From: Pantoea vagans
Lineage (GTDB): Bacteria > Pseudomonadota > Gammaproteobacteria > Enterobacterales > Enterobacteriaceae
DNA length: 64,000 bases
Assembly (NCBI RefSeq): GCF_004792415.1
Contig: NZ_CP038853.1
Location: 2,480,001-2,544,000, forward strand
Direction: 5' to 3'
The notes under the pieces are model-generated. The model ran no database searches. It had not been told where the DNA came from and was given only the letters and a program-made list of their open reading frames with translations. Both the position numbers and the translations under genes were made by a program. Every line of letters begins with the position of its first letter. Within the stretch, counting starts at the first letter, position 1. Shown here piece by piece: positions 1 to 10,011 of this stretch.

Positions 1-645
1 GATCGCGATAAAGTAATCGGCCTGTTCCAGCGCCTGGTAAATCTGCTCCATACCCAGCGGCATCTCGCCAAACCAGACCACGTGCGGCCGCAGCACTGAG
101 GGGAACTGGCAGCAGGTGCAGCGATCGTCCGGCGTGATATCGCCGGTCCACTCAATCACCTGACCGCTGGTGACACAGCGCACTTTTAACAGTTCACCGT
201 GCATATGCAGCACCCGACTGTTACCTGCGCGCTCATGCAGGTTGTCGATGTTTTGCGTGACCAGCAGGAAATTATCGCCTAACACCTGCTCCAGCTCCGC
301 CAGCGCCAGATGGGCGGCATTAGGCTGGATGTCGGCTTCCTGCAGCTGCTGACGACGCGCATTGTAGAAACGCTGCACCAGCGCGGGATCGCGCTGAAAG
401 CCTTCGGGCGTGGCAACATCTTCAACGTGGTGCTCTTCCCACAGGCCATCAGCCGCGCGGAAGGTCCGGATGCCGGACTCCGCGGAAATGCCTGCGCCGG
501 TCAGCACCACAACATGCGGCTGGGGATGGGCGGCCAGTTCGGCCTGACGATCGCGCTCAAAAATGCGCTGGCGAAAGCGCTGATGCACTTTTCTCCGGGT
601 TTTCTTCAGGCGGGCAAGTCGTATGCGGCGACGTGGTGTACGCAT
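1..645 (-). CDS. cobB: NAD-dependent protein deacylase CobB (sirtuin), 3' end cut by window edge
   Basis: This gene has no stop codon in the window because its 3' end lies off the left edge; 215 residues are visible, against about 273 in E. coli. Sirtuins remove acetyl or succinyl groups from lysines using NAD. The NAD-binding motif [11 protein letters not shown] is at residues 50-60, [11 protein letters not shown] at 131-141, and the catalytic His is H149 in HMHGE. Zinc-ligand cysteines appear at C157 and C176-C179. Tyr94 and Arg97 in FYNARR match the residues that let bacterial CobB remove succinyl groups. The basic N-terminal extension resembles the long E. coli form. The ATG has an AGGAG Shine-Dalgarno sequence about 5 bases upstream. 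In E. coli nagK separates cobB from lolE; here there are only about 146 bases and no nagK. Confidence 0.95.
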   Translation of the reverse strand, partial: MRTPRRRIRLARLKKTRRKVHQRFRQRIFERDRQAELAAHPQPHVVVLTGAGISAESGIRTFRAADGLWEEHHVEDVATPEGFQRDPALVQRFYNARRQQLQEADIQPNAAHLALAELEQVLGDNFLLVTQNIDNLHERAGNSRVLHMHGELLKVRCVTSGQVIEWTGDITPDDRCTCCQFPSVLRPHVVWFGEMPLGMEQIYQALEQADYFIAI

Positions 646-756
646 AAAATCTCCTGGCGTAGCAGCTGCGGCGAGCCGCTCTAAACAGATTCCGGGTTAA
701 CATCACCCGATAGTAACGGTTGCTGAGGGCATGACCCAACAGCAAAGGTCTTAAAC

Positions 757-790
757 AGATGCGGCGCGAAATCACTCGCGCCGCATTTTT
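757..790. terminator. Hairpin between cobB and lolE
   Basis: An 11-bp perfect stem (759-769 with 776-786) encloses a 6-base loop. On the plus strand it is followed by five Ts; on the minus strand, the direction in which lolE ends, the T-rich tail is weak. It probably ends the lolCDE message and insulates cobB. Direction is inferred. Confidence 0.6.
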
Positions 791-791
791 A

Positions 792-2036
792 TCACTGACC
801 GCTTAATACCCGAGCCGGGTCAATGCGGCTGGCGCGTCTGGCCGGATACCAGCTCGCCAGCAGGCTCAGCAGAATGGCGGTAATCAGTACTGAGAACACA
901 TCAATCCAGTGCAGTTCCGAGGGCAGGAAATCTATAAAGTAGATATCTCCTGCCAGCAGATGATGACCGGTGATTGACTCCAGCCCGCGCACCAGTGAGG
1001 TCAGATTCAGCGCCACCAGCACGCCAGCCACTACACCGCTGACGCTGCCCAGCAGGCCCGCCAGCAAACCGTACCAGATAAAGATGGCGCGGATCAGCCG
1101 GTCTTTCGCGCCGAGGGTACGCAGCACCGCGATATCGCTGCTCTTGTCCTTCACCGCCATCACCAGCGTGGAGACGATGTTAAAGCAGGCGACACCAATC
1201 ACCAGCACCATCGCCAGATACATGATGGCGCGGATCATCTGAATGTCGCGGTACATATAGCCGTAGGTGCCAATCCAGCTCTTAATGTAGACGTAAGAAC
1301 GGGTTGCTTCACCGGCATCGCGCACCAGTTTCACGGCCTGGAACGGGTCGGTCATCTTCAGCGCAATACCAGAGACGCTGTCACCCATATCCAGATAGTG
1401 CTGCGCATCGGCCAGCGGCACCAGCGCCAGACTGTGATCAAGCATGCCGCTGAGTTGCAGGATACCGCTGACCTGCAGCCGGATGCGTTTTGGCTGCAGC
1501 AGTTTGTTATCACCATCGTTGTTGGGGATCATGATGGTGATCCAGTCACCCTGCTTCACCTTCAGCGATTCAGCAATGCCGCCGCCCAGAATGATCTGTT
1601 GCTTACCGGCGGCAAAAGAGGACCAGGCGTTACCGGCGACAAACTGTGGCAGTGCGCTGAGGCGCGGCTCCTGGGCAGGATCAACGCCCTTCACCTGCAG
1701 CGCTTCCAGCCGGGCACCGCTCTCAATCAGGCCGGTGAAGTTGACATAGGGGGCTGCCGCCGCAATGCCGGGCACCTTTTCAATCGGCGCAATCATCGAC
1801 TGCCAGTGCTGGAACGGCTGATTAACTGCCTCGATTTCACCGTGCGGCACCACCGCCAGAATGCGGTTATTCAGCTCACGCTCGAAACCGTTCATAGCAC
1901 TGAGGCCGATAATCAGCACCGCCACGCCCAGCGCAATCCCGATGGTGGAGATCACCGAAATCAGCGAGACCATGCCGCCACGACGGCGTCCACGGCTGAA
2001 GCGCAGGCCCAGCAACAGGGATAACGACGAACCCAT
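792..2036 (-). CDS. lolE: Lipoprotein-releasing system inner-membrane protein LolE
   Basis: LolE is one of the two membrane subunits of the LolCDE ABC transporter, which extracts mature lipoproteins from the inner membrane and hands them to LolA. The 414 residues equal the E. coli length. It has one N-terminal membrane segment (about 20-45), a large periplasmic domain, then three C-terminal membrane segments in a FtsX/MacB-type permease domain. The N-terminal stretch [20 protein letters not shown] and the C-terminal end [13 protein letters not shown] are typical of LolE. The start ATG overlaps the lolD stop by one base (TAATG), which indicates translational coupling in a lolC-lolD-lolE operon. 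Confidence 0.97.
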   Translation of the reverse strand: MGSSLSLLLGLRFSRGRRRGGMVSLISVISTIGIALGVAVLIIGLSAMNGFERELNNRILAVVPHGEIEAVNQPFQHWQSMIAPIEKVPGIAAAAPYVNFTGLIESGARLEALQVKGVDPAQEPRLSALPQFVAGNAWSSFAAGKQQIILGGGIAESLKVKQGDWITIMIPNNDGDNKLLQPKRIRLQVSGILQLSGMLDHSLALVPLADAQHYLDMGDSVSGIALKMTDPFQAVKLVRDAGEATRSYVYIKSWIGTYGYMYRDIQMIRAIMYLAMVLVIGVACFNIVSTLVMAVKDKSSDIAVLRTLGAKDRLIRAIFIWYGLLAGLLGSVSGVVAGVLVALNLTSLVRGLESITGHHLLAGDIYFIDFLPSELHWIDVFSVLITAILLSLLASWYPARRASRIDPARVLSGQ

Positions 2037-2740
2037 TACAGCACTCCTGCCAGAGTGAGCTGATCGCTTAACTGACCATCACGCATCTCCATCTGACGCG
2101 TCATGCGTTTTGCCAGCATCAGATCGTGCGTCACCACCAGAAAGGCGGTTCCCTGACGGACGTTCAGCTCGCCCAGCAGTTCAAAAATGGCGTCGGCGTT
2201 GCGCGCATCCAGGTTGCCGGTGGGCTCATCTGCCATCACCAGCCGTGGACGGTTGACCAGCGCACGGGCGATCGCCACGCGCTGACGCTCGCCGCCGGAC
2301 AGTTCAGACGGCCGGTGCGCGGCACGATGGTCCAGCCCGACTGCGGCCAGCATCTCGCGGGCGCGTTCCTGCGCTTCCGCTTTCGCGATTTTGCCAATCA
2401 GCAGCGGCATCGCCACGTTCTCCAGCGCGCTGAAGTCCGGCAGCAGATGGTGGAACTGATAAATAAAGCCCAGCTCGCGGTTACGCAACTCGGCTTTGGC
2501 CGACGAGGACATGGCGTTCAGCGACTGACCATCAAACACCACATCGCCCGACGTCGGCGCATCCAGACCGCCCAGCAGATGCAGCAGCGTACTTTTACCG
2601 GAACCGGAGCTGCCGACAATTGCCGTCAGTTCACCGGGCTGGAGGCTGAAAGCCACATTGCGCAGCACATCGGTCTGCACGCTGCCTTCCTGATAGCGTT
2701 TGCACAGGTCGCGGCACTGCAACAAAGGAGTGTTACTCAT
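2036..2740 (-). CDS. lolD: Lipoprotein-releasing system ATP-binding protein LolD
   Basis: LolD is the ATPase of LolCDE and powers lipoprotein extraction. The open frame is longer, but the start at [10 protein letters not shown] gives 234 residues, near the E. coli 233, and sits inside the 3' end of lolC as in E. coli. Walker [10 protein letters not shown] is at residues 43-51, the ABC signature begins at LSGGE 147-151, and Walker B VMADEP is at 168-173. The segment from [12 protein letters not shown] (92-103) to about residue 112 is the LolD-specific motif that contacts LolC and LolE. The gene overlaps lolC by 8 bases and lolE by one. Confidence 0.97.
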   Translation of the reverse strand: MSNTPLLQCRDLCKRYQEGSVQTDVLRNVAFSLQPGELTAIVGSSGSGKSTLLHLLGGLDAPTSGDVVFDGQSLNAMSSSAKAELRNRELGFIYQFHHLLPDFSALENVAMPLLIGKIAKAEAQERAREMLAAVGLDHRAAHRPSELSGGERQRVAIARALVNRPRLVMADEPTGNLDARNADAIFELLGELNVRQGTAFLVVTHDLMLAKRMTRQMEMRDGQLSDQLTLAGVL

Positions 2741-3932
2741 AACGTAAAGCCTCAGCAGGTTGAACGGCGGCAGCGCGCCACGAAGGATAGAGCGTAGACA
2801 ACAGCGCCACAATCATCGCGCTGAGGGCGATGGTGACCACCTGCCACACATTGATATCAACCGGCAACGCGGCGCCATCGAGGAACAGGCCAATCACCGG
2901 CATTAAATTATTAAGCTGGCTGGCGAGCAGCACACCGAGCAGCGTACCGAGCAGCGTGCCGATAATCCCGGCGCTGGCACCCTGCACCATAAACACCGCC
3001 ACGATTTGCCGGCGCGTCAGGCCCTGGGTTTGCAGGATCGCCACTTCGCCCTGCTTCTCCATGATCAGCAGGCCTAATGAGGTGATGATGTTAAAGGCGG
3101 CCACAGCGATAATCAGGCTCAGCAGCAGGCCCATCATGTTCTTCTCCATGCGCACCGCCTGGAAGAGATCGCCTTTGCGCTCACGCCAGTCTTTCCAGAC
3201 CAGACCCTGGGGCAGTGTCTGCTGGCTGAGGCTGTCAACCGACAACGGTTTATCCAGCCACAGCCGCCAGCCGGTAATGTTCCCGGCCGGATAGCGCATC
3301 ACGCGCGACGCATCCTGAAGATTGACCAGAATCTGATAACCATCGACTTCGCTGTTGGCGGCATAAGTGCCTGCCACCGTAAACAGACGCTGGCTCGGCA
3401 CACGTCCCATCGGCGTAAACTGGCTGACCGACGGCACCATCAGACGCAGTTGATCGCCGCGTTTTACGCCAAGCTGTGACGCCAGCTGTTCACCGAGGAT
3501 CACATTATACTGCCCGGCCTGCAGCACGCTCTGCTGGGTGTTGACCAGGAACGGCGTCAGCGGATCCTTTTCATACGGCTCAATGCCCAGCATCACACCA
3601 ACCGAGACGCTGTGCGGGCTTTGCAGCACCACACTGGCGGTGGTCAGCGGCGCGATGCGGCTGACACCCTGCAGATTCAGCGAGTCAGCGGGTTGCTGTT
3701 GGGGATTGAGACTGCCTTTGTCGCTGGTGATCAGCGCCTGAGGCATCAGGCCAAGAATATTGCCTTCGAGTTCACGCTCAAAACCATTCATCACCGATAA
3801 CACGGTGACCATCGCCAGCACGCCGAGCGTAATGCCAATCGTTGAGAGCCAGGAGACAAAGCGACCGAAGCGATCCGATGCTCGTCCGCGCATGTAACGC
3901 AGACCGATAAATAGCGCGACAGGTTGATACAT
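2733..3932 (-). CDS. lolC: Lipoprotein-releasing system inner-membrane protein LolC
   Basis: LolC is the membrane subunit that binds the LolA chaperone. The start [18 protein letters not shown] is chosen because it matches the E. coli N-terminus and gives exactly 399 residues; the longer frame upstream has no family support. It has one N-terminal membrane helix, a periplasmic domain carrying the LolA-binding hook region, three C-terminal helices, and the end [12 protein letters not shown] typical of the family. It is the first gene of the lolCDE operon. Its paralogue LolE lies at the other end of the operon. Confidence 0.96.
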   Translation of the reverse strand: MYQPVALFIGLRYMRGRASDRFGRFVSWLSTIGITLGVLAMVTVLSVMNGFERELEGNILGLMPQALITSDKGSLNPQQQPADSLNLQGVSRIAPLTTASVVLQSPHSVSVGVMLGIEPYEKDPLTPFLVNTQQSVLQAGQYNVILGEQLASQLGVKRGDQLRLMVPSVSQFTPMGRVPSQRLFTVAGTYAANSEVDGYQILVNLQDASRVMRYPAGNITGWRLWLDKPLSVDSLSQQTLPQGLVWKDWRERKGDLFQAVRMEKNMMGLLLSLIIAVAAFNIITSLGLLIMEKQGEVAILQTQGLTRRQIVAVFMVQGASAGIIGTLLGTLLGVLLASQLNNLMPVIGLFLDGAALPVDINVWQVVTIALSAMIVALLSTLYPSWRAAAVQPAEALRYE

Positions 3933-4179
3933 GGAATCCAGTAAGCCGTTGCCTGAAAATAGGTAGTGGGATGATAAAGGAGCGGCTCGCTTTATGAAAC
4001 CTCTAACCCTCTGAGTCGGCAGCAAAGTTGCGTCAGGATACGTCACATTCACGACCAAAGCCGCAGAATAGACGATAAAGCCATCGCTTATTGGCTGATT
4101 ATCCAGCGGCCTGGCGCGTAGACTACAATCTGTAACAGGATAAGAGGATATTTATCGCACAGCGATAGAGGTAGCGACC

Positions 4180-4389
4180 ATGTTGAAATTTCCCAAAGGC
4201 AGCATCGTTAAACATCAATCCGGGGAAATCAGAGGCGAAATCATCAACGTCTTTGAGCAGGGAAGCGCACCAGCCGGCTACTACGTAAAGTGGGACGACG
4301 GCAACCTCAGCTATCATCCTGAGCAGGAGTTATCCTGGGCAAATATCGACCGCCCACGCATGTATTACACACAGCAATCCATAAAATAG
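4180..4389 (+). CDS. Small conserved-looking protein of unknown function
   Basis: I do not recognise this 69-residue gene. It lies divergently from lolC and upstream of mfd. The protein has no signal peptide or membrane segment. The pattern KGSIVKHQSGEIRG ... GYYVKWDDGNLSYH, with alternating hydrophobic residues, Gly turns and a WDDG turn, suggests a small SH3/Tudor-like beta-barrel; that is structural inference only. It has a weak ribosome site (GAGGTAG) and is followed directly by a strong terminator, which supports a single-gene transcription unit. Codon usage looks like its neighbours. Confidence 0.7.
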   Translation: MLKFPKGSIVKHQSGEIRGEIINVFEQGSAPAGYYVKWDDGNLSYHPEQELSWANIDRPRMYYTQQSIK

Positions 4390-4404
4390 AATGCCCGTTT
4401 AACC

Positions 4405-4433
4405 CCGTCGCTGCAGAGCGACGGCGGTTTTTT
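4405..4433 (+). terminator. Rho-independent terminator after the 69-residue gene
   Basis: An 8-bp stem CCGTCGCT/AGCGACGG (4405-4412, 4417-4424) with loop GCAG is followed by CGG and a run of six Ts. It separates the small gene from mfd. Confidence 0.85.
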
Positions 4434-4616
4434 CTGATCCCGCTCCAGACTCGTCTATCCTCTCTCTATCCGCTGTATTACCGCCGACGCCCGGTAATGG
4501 CTGACCGATCCCCGTGTTCAGCGCGGCGCGGCAGGAAAATTGTGCCGCAAAGGTGATCCCCCTGACATAATATGGAATGATTACGTCCTGGAAAAATGGA
4601 GCAACCCCGAGATCCC

Positions 4617-7600
4617 ATGCCCGAACAGACTCGTTATACCCTGCCCGTTAAATCCGGCGACCACTGCCAGCTCGGCCAGCTCATCGGCGCTGCGCATGCG
4701 GTAGAGTGTGCCAGCATTACCGAACGTCATGCTGGCCCGGTATTGATGATTACTCCTGATACCCAAACCGCCCTGCGTCTGCTGGATGAAATCCGTCAAT
4801 TTACCGATCTGCCGGTGGTGCACCTCGCCGACTGGGAGACGCTGCCGTATGACAGCTTCTCGCCGCATCAGGATATTATCTCCGCGCGCCTCTCGACCCT
4901 CTATCAGCTGCCGGTGATGCAGAGCGGTATGCTGATCATGCCGGTCAACACCCTGATGCAGCGCGTCTGTCCGCACAGTTTCCTGCACGGTCATGCGCTG
5001 GTGATGAAGCAGGGACAAAAGCTGTCACGCGACCGGCTGCGCGATCAGCTTGAGCAGGCGGGTTATCGTCATGTTGATCAGGTCATGGAGCACGGCGAAT
5101 ACGCCACGCGCGGCGCCCTGCTCGACCTGTTCCCGATGGGCAGCGATCAGCCCTATCGCATCGACTTTTTCGATGATGAGATCGACAGCCTGCGCCTGTT
5201 CGACGTCGATAATCAGCGCACGCTGGAAGCGGTGGCAGAAATTAACCTGCTGCCTGCGCATGAATTTCCCAGCGACAAAGCCGCCATTGAGCTGTTCCGC
5301 AGCCGCTGGCGCGAAATTTTTGATGTGCGCCGCGAGTCGGAGCATATCTATCAGCAGGTCAGCAAGGGCACGCTGCCCGCGGGCATCGAATACTGGCAGC
5401 CGCTGTTCTTTGAGCAGCCGTTACCCAGCCTGTTCAGCTATCTGCCTGACAACACCCTGATTGTGAACTGCGGCGACCTCGAAGGCAGCGCCACCCGCTT
5501 CTGGCAGGATGCTGAGGCGCGCTATGAGAACCGCCGGGTGGATCCGATGCGTCCGCTGCTGGAGCCGGTCACCCTGTGGCTGCGTCCCGATGCGTTAATG
5601 GGTGAACTGAAAGCCTGGCCGCGCATCCAGATGACCAATGAGGTGCTGCCTGCCAAAGCTGCCAACACCAATCTCGGTTATACCCTGCTGCCAGACCTCA
5701 CCGTTCAGGCGCAGGCGAAAGCGCCGCTCGATCATCTGCGGCAGTTTATTGAGACCTTCAGCGGCGCCGTGGTCTTCTCGGTAGAGAGTGAAGGCCGCCG
5801 CGAGAGCCTGCAGGAGCTGCTGGCACGGATTAAACTGCGTCCTCAGCCGGTGCACCGTTTTGATGAAACCGTCGACGATCGTTTCACGCTGATGATCGGG
5901 GCCAGCGAGCGCGGTTTTATCGATACCCAGGGCAACCGGGCGCTGATTTGCGAAAGCGATCTGCTGGGCGAACGCGTCAGCCGTCGCCGTCAGGATACCC
6001 GTCGCACCATTAACCCGGACATTCTGATCCGTAACCTGGCGGAGCTGCATCCCGGCCAGCCGGTGGTGCATTTGGAGCACGGCGTGGGCCGCTATATCGG
6101 CCTGACTACGCTGGAAGCAGGCGGCATTGAGGCCGAATACCTGATGCTCTCCTACGCCAACGACGCCAAACTCTATGTGCCGGTTTCATCGCTGCACCTG
6201 ATCAGCCGCTATGCGGGCGGGGCTGACGATAATGCGCCACTGCATAAGCTGGGCAGCGATGCCTGGTCACGCGCGCGGCAGAAAGCGGCGGAGAAAGTAC
6301 GCGATGTGGCGGCTGAGCTGCTGGACATCTATGCCCAGCGCGCCGCTAAAACCGGCTTTGCCTTTAAGCATGACCGCGAGCAGTATCAGCTGTTCTGCGA
6401 AAGTTTCCCGTTTGAGACCACACCCGATCAGGCACAGGCGATCAATGCCGTGCTGAGCGATATGTGTCAGCCGCTGGCGATGGATCGACTGGTGTGCGGC
6501 GACGTGGGCTTCGGTAAAACCGAAGTGGCGATGCGCGCCGCGTTTCTGGCGGTAGAAAACCACAAACAGGTGGCCGTACTGGTGCCAACCACCCTGCTGG
6601 CACAGCAGCACTACGATAACTTCCGCGATCGCTTCGCCAACTGGCCGGTCCGCATTGAGATGCTTTCCCGCTTCCGTACTGCCAAAGAGCAGGCACAGGT
6701 ACTGGAACAGGCCAGCGAGGGCAAAATCGACATTTTAATCGGCACCCATAAGCTACTGATGAGCGATCTGAAATGGCACGATCTCGGCCTGTTGATTGTC
6801 GATGAAGAGCACCGGTTCGGGGTGCGTCATAAAGAGCGTATCAAGGCGATGCGTGCTGATGTAGATATCCTGACCCTGACCGCCACGCCGATCCCGCGCA
6901 CCCTGAATATGGCGATGAGCGGCATGCGCGATCTCTCGATTATCGCTACCCCGCCTGCCCGCCGTTTAGCGGTGAAAACCTTTGTCCGTGAATATGACGA
7001 TCTGGTGATCCGTGAAGCGATTCTGCGTGAAGTTCTGCGTGGCGGCCAGGTTTACTACCTCTACAACGATGTTGAAAATATTGAGAAAGCGGCGCAGCGT
7101 CTCAGCGATCTGGTGCCGGAAGCGCGGGTAGCGATTGGTCATGGACAGATGCGCGAGCGTGAGCTGGAGCGGGTGATGAACGATTTCCATCATCAGCGTT
7201 TCAACGTGCTGGTCTGTACCACCATCATCGAAACCGGGATCGACATTCCGACCGCGAACACCATCATTATTGAGCGGGCCGATCACTTTGGTCTGGCGCA
7301 GCTGCATCAGCTGCGTGGTCGCGTCGGTCGTTCGCATCATCAGGCTTACGCATGGCTGCTGACGCCGCATCCGAAGTCGATGACCACGGACGCGCATAAA
7401 CGCCTGGAGGCGATCGCCTCACTCGAAGATCTGGGAGCCGGTTTTGCGCTGGCAACCCATGACCTGGAGATTCGTGGGGCGGGCGAACTGCTGGGTGATG
7501 AGCAGAGTGGACAGATGGAGACGCTGGGCTTCACGCTCTACATGGAGCTGCTGGAGAATGCTGTTGATGCGCTGAAAGCGGGTCGCGAGCCGTCACTGGA

Positions 7601-8060
7601 AGATCTCACCAGCAACCAGACCGAAGTGGAACTTCGCATGCCAGCGCTGCTGCCCGAGACCTTTATCCCGGATGTCAGCACCCGTCTTTCACTTTATAAG
7701 CGCATTGCCAGCGCGGAGGTTGAAGAGGAGTTGCAGGAGCTGAAGGTTGAGATGATCGACCGCTTCGGCCTGCTGCCTGACCCTGCGCGTAACCTGCTGG
7801 ATGTGGCGATTATCCGTCTGAAAGCCCGTGCGGTCGGTCTGCGTAAGATTGAAGCCAGCGACAAAGGTGGCTATTTCGATTTTGCGCCGCAGAACAAGGT
7901 CGATCCGGCATGGCTGATTAGTCTGCTGCAGAAAGAGCCGCAGCAGTGGAAACTGGATGGGCCAACACGCCTGCGGTTTACCCGTGAGCTGTCGGAAAGA
8001 AAAATTCGTATGGATTGGGTGCAGGGCTTCGTTTCACAACTGGCTGAGCATCAGGCGTAA
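4617..8060 (+). CDS. mfd: Transcription-repair coupling factor Mfd
   Basis: Mfd is a DNA translocase that removes RNA polymerase stalled at DNA lesions and recruits UvrA. The start MPEQTRYTLPVKSG matches E. coli and gives 1147 residues (E. coli 1148); seven in-frame codons upstream are ignored. The order is an N-terminal UvrB-like domain (about 1-340), an RNA polymerase interaction domain with HLEHGVGRY near 480, RecG-like helicase motors with Walker A GDVGFGKTE near 628-636, DEEH near 729 and TATPIPRT, then a C-terminal autoinhibitory domain. It is a stand-alone gene with its own terminator. Confidence 0.98.
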   Translation: MPEQTRYTLPVKSGDHCQLGQLIGAAHAVECASITERHAGPVLMITPDTQTALRLLDEIRQFTDLPVVHLADWETLPYDSFSPHQDIISARLSTLYQLPVMQSGMLIMPVNTLMQRVCPHSFLHGHALVMKQGQKLSRDRLRDQLEQAGYRHVDQVMEHGEYATRGALLDLFPMGSDQPYRIDFFDDEIDSLRLFDVDNQRTLEAVAEINLLPAHEFPSDKAAIELFRSRWREIFDVRRESEHIYQQVSKGTLPAGIEYWQPLFFEQPLPSLFSYLPDNTLIVNCGDLEGSATRFWQDAEARYENRRVDPMRPLLEPVTLWLRPDALMGELKAWPRIQMTNEVLPAKAANTNLGYTLLPDLTVQAQAKAPLDHLRQFIETFSGAVVFSVESEGRRESLQELLARIKLRPQPVHRFDETVDDRFTLMIGASERGFIDTQGNRALICESDLLGERVSRRRQDTRRTINPDILIRNLAELHPGQPVVHLEHGVGRYIGLTTLEAGGIEAEYLMLSYANDAKLYVPVSSLHLISRYAGGADDNAPLHKLGSDAWSRARQKAAEKVRDVAAELLDIYAQRAAKTGFAFKHDREQYQLFCESFPFETTPDQAQAINAVLSDMCQPLAMDRLVCGDVGFGKTEVAMRAAFLAVENHKQVAVLVPTTLLAQQHYDNFRDRFANWPVRIEMLSRFRTAKEQAQVLEQASEGKIDILIGTHKLLMSDLKWHDLGLLIVDEEHRFGVRHKERIKAMRADVDILTLTATPIPRTLNMAMSGMRDLSIIATPPARRLAVKTFVREYDDLVIREAILREVLRGGQVYYLYNDVENIEKAAQRLSDLVPEARVAIGHGQMRERELERVMNDFHHQRFNVLVCTTIIETGIDIPTANTIIIERADHFGLAQLHQLRGRVGRSHHQAYAWLLTPHPKSMTTDAHKRLEAIASLEDLGAGFALATHDLEIRGAGELLGDEQSGQMETLGFTLYMELLENAVDALKAGREPSLEDLTSNQTEVELRMPALLPETFIPDVSTRLSLYKRIASAEVEEELQELKVEMIDRFGLLPDPARNLLDVAIIRLKARAVGLRKIEASDKGGYFDFAPQNKVDPAWLISLLQKEPQQWKLDGPTRLRFTRELSERKIRMDWVQGFVSQLAEHQA

Positions 8061-8114
8061 CGCCCCTGCCCGCGCTTTGCTGAGCTAATCGGTAAAGTGC
8101 GGGGAAGTGGCGAT

Positions 8115-8146
8115 AAAAAAGGCGCATCTTTGAGATGCGCCTTTTT
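8115..8146. terminator. Bidirectional terminator between mfd and ycfJ
   Basis: A 9-bp stem GGCGCATCT/AGATGCGCC (8121-8129, 8133-8141) with loop TTG is flanked by A6 on the left and T5 on the right, so it can stop both the plus-strand mfd and the minus-strand ycfJ transcripts. Confidence 0.9.
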
Positions 8147-8193
8147 CATTACGTCGTGCTGTGTGGCCGCGAGTGCGGCAAAGCTTTGCCCAA

Positions 8194-8736
8194 TTACGCC
8201 TGGTCACCGTTAAGAATCAGCTGACCATTGCGATCCAGTGGAATACGCGTGCCAGGGTCATTTTCCATACGGATTTTGCCCTGCTGATCGCCTATTTTAT
8301 AGGTGACGTCGTATCCCAGTTTTTTCTCTTGTTTGTCATACACTGTTTTACAGCGCTGTTCGGTTGTGGTGTAGGTATCACGATCCTGCAGTCCGCCCTG
8401 GACCTGATTACCCGCATACCCGCCCGCCAATGCACCTGCTACCGTCGCGACATCCTTACCACGACCGCCACCAAACTGGTGACCCAGCACTCCACCTGCC
8501 ACTGCACCTAATACAGAGCCAGCAAGACGGTTTTCATCCTGTACGGCCCGACGGTGCGTCAGTGTGACATTACGGCACTCCTGACGTGGCTGTCTGATGC
8601 TCTCTTTGATTGGCGTTGCAGCCAGTACCTGAGCGTATTGAGGACCGCGATCAAACACGTTCATGCCTGCTACGGCGGCAACACCCAGTGCTGCTGCCAC
8701 ACCAATACCGATACCCGCTAACATTGATTTATTCAC
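8194..8736 (-). CDS. ycfJ: Glycine-zipper 2TM-domain protein YcfJ
   Basis: This is an envelope protein of the glycine-zipper family with no assigned reaction. The start is a GTG (reading NKSMLAGIGIG after it) with a strong AGGAGG 8 bases upstream; it gives 180 residues and matches the E. coli N-terminus. Longer in-frame starts are not supported. Residues 1-27 form a hydrophobic signal or anchor segment. The middle contains the glycine zipper (GSVLGAVAGGVLGHQFGGG and ALAGGYAGNQVQGG). The C-terminal YDVTYKIGDQQGKIRM block is the most conserved part. The E. coli neighbour ldtC is missing between mfd and this gene. Confidence 0.93.
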   Translation of the reverse strand: MNKSMLAGIGIGVAAALGVAAVAGMNVFDRGPQYAQVLAATPIKESIRQPRQECRNVTLTHRRAVQDENRLAGSVLGAVAGGVLGHQFGGGRGKDVATVAGALAGGYAGNQVQGGLQDRDTYTTTEQRCKTVYDKQEKKLGYDVTYKIGDQQGKIRMENDPGTRIPLDRNGQLILNGDQA

Positions 8737-9148
8737 AGGAAGTTCCTCCTGAAAAGTGTTACCGCGCAATCCTGCTGTTAAAGCATCCTCGTTAACTGAG
8801 GTATAACCGGCGTGCGCGACGCGCCGTGTTTGTTGAGATGAAGTTTTACAGATGGACCGAAAATGCAACATCAGATAAATGGAGGAAATTGGTCACTTTG
8901 CTATCAGGGCCAGTTTTTAGGAGAGTTCTGAACAGCAAAAAACACTATGGCTCGCACCTTAAAACTCAAAAATAAAAAATTAAAAATCAATATGATAATA
9001 ATACAACCCTGTTTTGCGACAGGGTTTGTTGTTATTTGCTCACAGGGAATGGCGAATACTGAAGTTCTGAAAGCGTAATCGTGGGTAACAAGGTTGTAAG
9101 AGTCATTAACCCCGGCCAGACGGCCAGGGTAATAAGATTCAGGAAAGC
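8737..9148. other. AT-rich spacer between the ail-like gene and ycfJ
   Basis: This 412-base gap holds the ycfJ upstream region and an A/T-rich patch near 8930-9005. A hairpin at 9005-9026 probably ends the ail-like transcript. I see no convincing gene. In E. coli bhsA lies upstream of ycfJ; no BhsA-like frame is visible here. Confidence 0.6.
8990..9026 (-). terminator. Possible terminator downstream of the ail-like gene
   Basis: The stem AACCCTGT/ACAGGGTT (9005-9012, 9019-9026) has a TTTGCG loop. Reading on the minus strand it is followed by an A/T-rich tail without a clean T-run. It lies 120 bases past the ail-like stop codon. Confidence 0.4.
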
Positions 9149-9721
9149 TTAGAAACGGTAGCCGACAGCAATGTTAAAGCCATTAATGGCAAAATCATCG
9201 TTATATTTCACGCGAGTGCCTTCATAGCCAACACTCAGAGAAAGGTTGCTAATCGGGTTAACCACAACACCTGCACCGTAAGCAAATGAGGCTTTGCTTT
9301 CACTATAAGATCCTGAATACTTCTCATACTGCGACTGGTAAGTGGCCTTGTCTTTCACTCTGGTGCGTGCAACGCCAATTAATCCATAAAAGCTGACATA
9401 GTCATTGATGCGGTACGCTGGACCCGCCATCAGGGAATAATATTTTGCGTCGAGTTTTTCATTATATCGTTCAACGTTGCCAGAATAGTTATTCTGTTCA
9501 GAATAACTATCATCGCCTTTCATGTAGCTGAATGAACCGATAACGCTGAGAGGAGAATCCCATTCATAGCGATACTGAACGTTCACGCCGCGAATGTTTT
9601 TGAAGTCTTCAATTTTACTTTGAGCATAACCAACTGAGACAGTGTGATGATCGGCCAGCGCATTATTTCCCGCGAGCAGACCGCCACACAGCAATACCAT
9701 CATAGTCATTTTAGAAGTCAT
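9149..9721 (-). CDS. Ail/OmpX-family outer-membrane beta-barrel protein
   Basis: The 190-residue protein starts with a signal peptide (about 1-23, ending LADHH). It then shows the Ail/OmpX/PagC pattern: VSVGYAQSK, NVQYRYEWDSPLSVIGSF, YYSLMAGPAYRINDYVSFYG, SFAYGAGVVVNPISNLSLSV, and a terminal Phe in NIAVGYRF as needed for BAM-dependent insertion. Such eight-stranded barrels act in adhesion, serum resistance or membrane homeostasis in other bacteria; the role here is not shown. Length is near OmpX (171), with longer surface loops rich in Tyr and Ser. It stands alone in AT-rich DNA, which suggests acquisition separate from the neighbours. Confidence 0.88.
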   Translation of the reverse strand: MTSKMTMMVLLCGGLLAGNNALADHHTVSVGYAQSKIEDFKNIRGVNVQYRYEWDSPLSVIGSFSYMKGDDSYSEQNNYSGNVERYNEKLDAKYYSLMAGPAYRINDYVSFYGLIGVARTRVKDKATYQSQYEKYSGSYSESKASFAYGAGVVVNPISNLSLSVGYEGTRVKYNDDFAINGFNIAVGYRF

Positions 9722-10011
9722 TTTATTAATTCCTTTTCATAATTTAACATTATTCCCCTGCGCTTAGCGCAGGACTTCGCTCCCTGAATCACCCATACCC
9801 GACGGACAGGTTTAACTTTTATCTATCCGCCTGTATCGGACAGGAATTTTTTTAATGCTCAGTGCCTTAATGTCAGACAGGCCGGATAGCAGCAGTTCAT
9901 ACCCGGATATCTTTAAAACAGGCTGGCCTGTAAGACGTGGATTTCTGATTCCATTTTTCATAATGGCATATCAGTTATTAAACTTAAGCAACGAATCTCT
10001 CCGTTTAAATC

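Noticed and set aside
310..684. 124-codon plus-strand frame at the left edge
   Set aside because: It is the reverse of cobB, whose translation on the minus strand contains the sirtuin motifs. The same holds for the frames at 170-352 and 557-775.
7346..7534. Several minus-strand frames of 60-145 codons inside mfd
   Set aside because: All are antisense to intact, highly conserved Mfd helicase domains.
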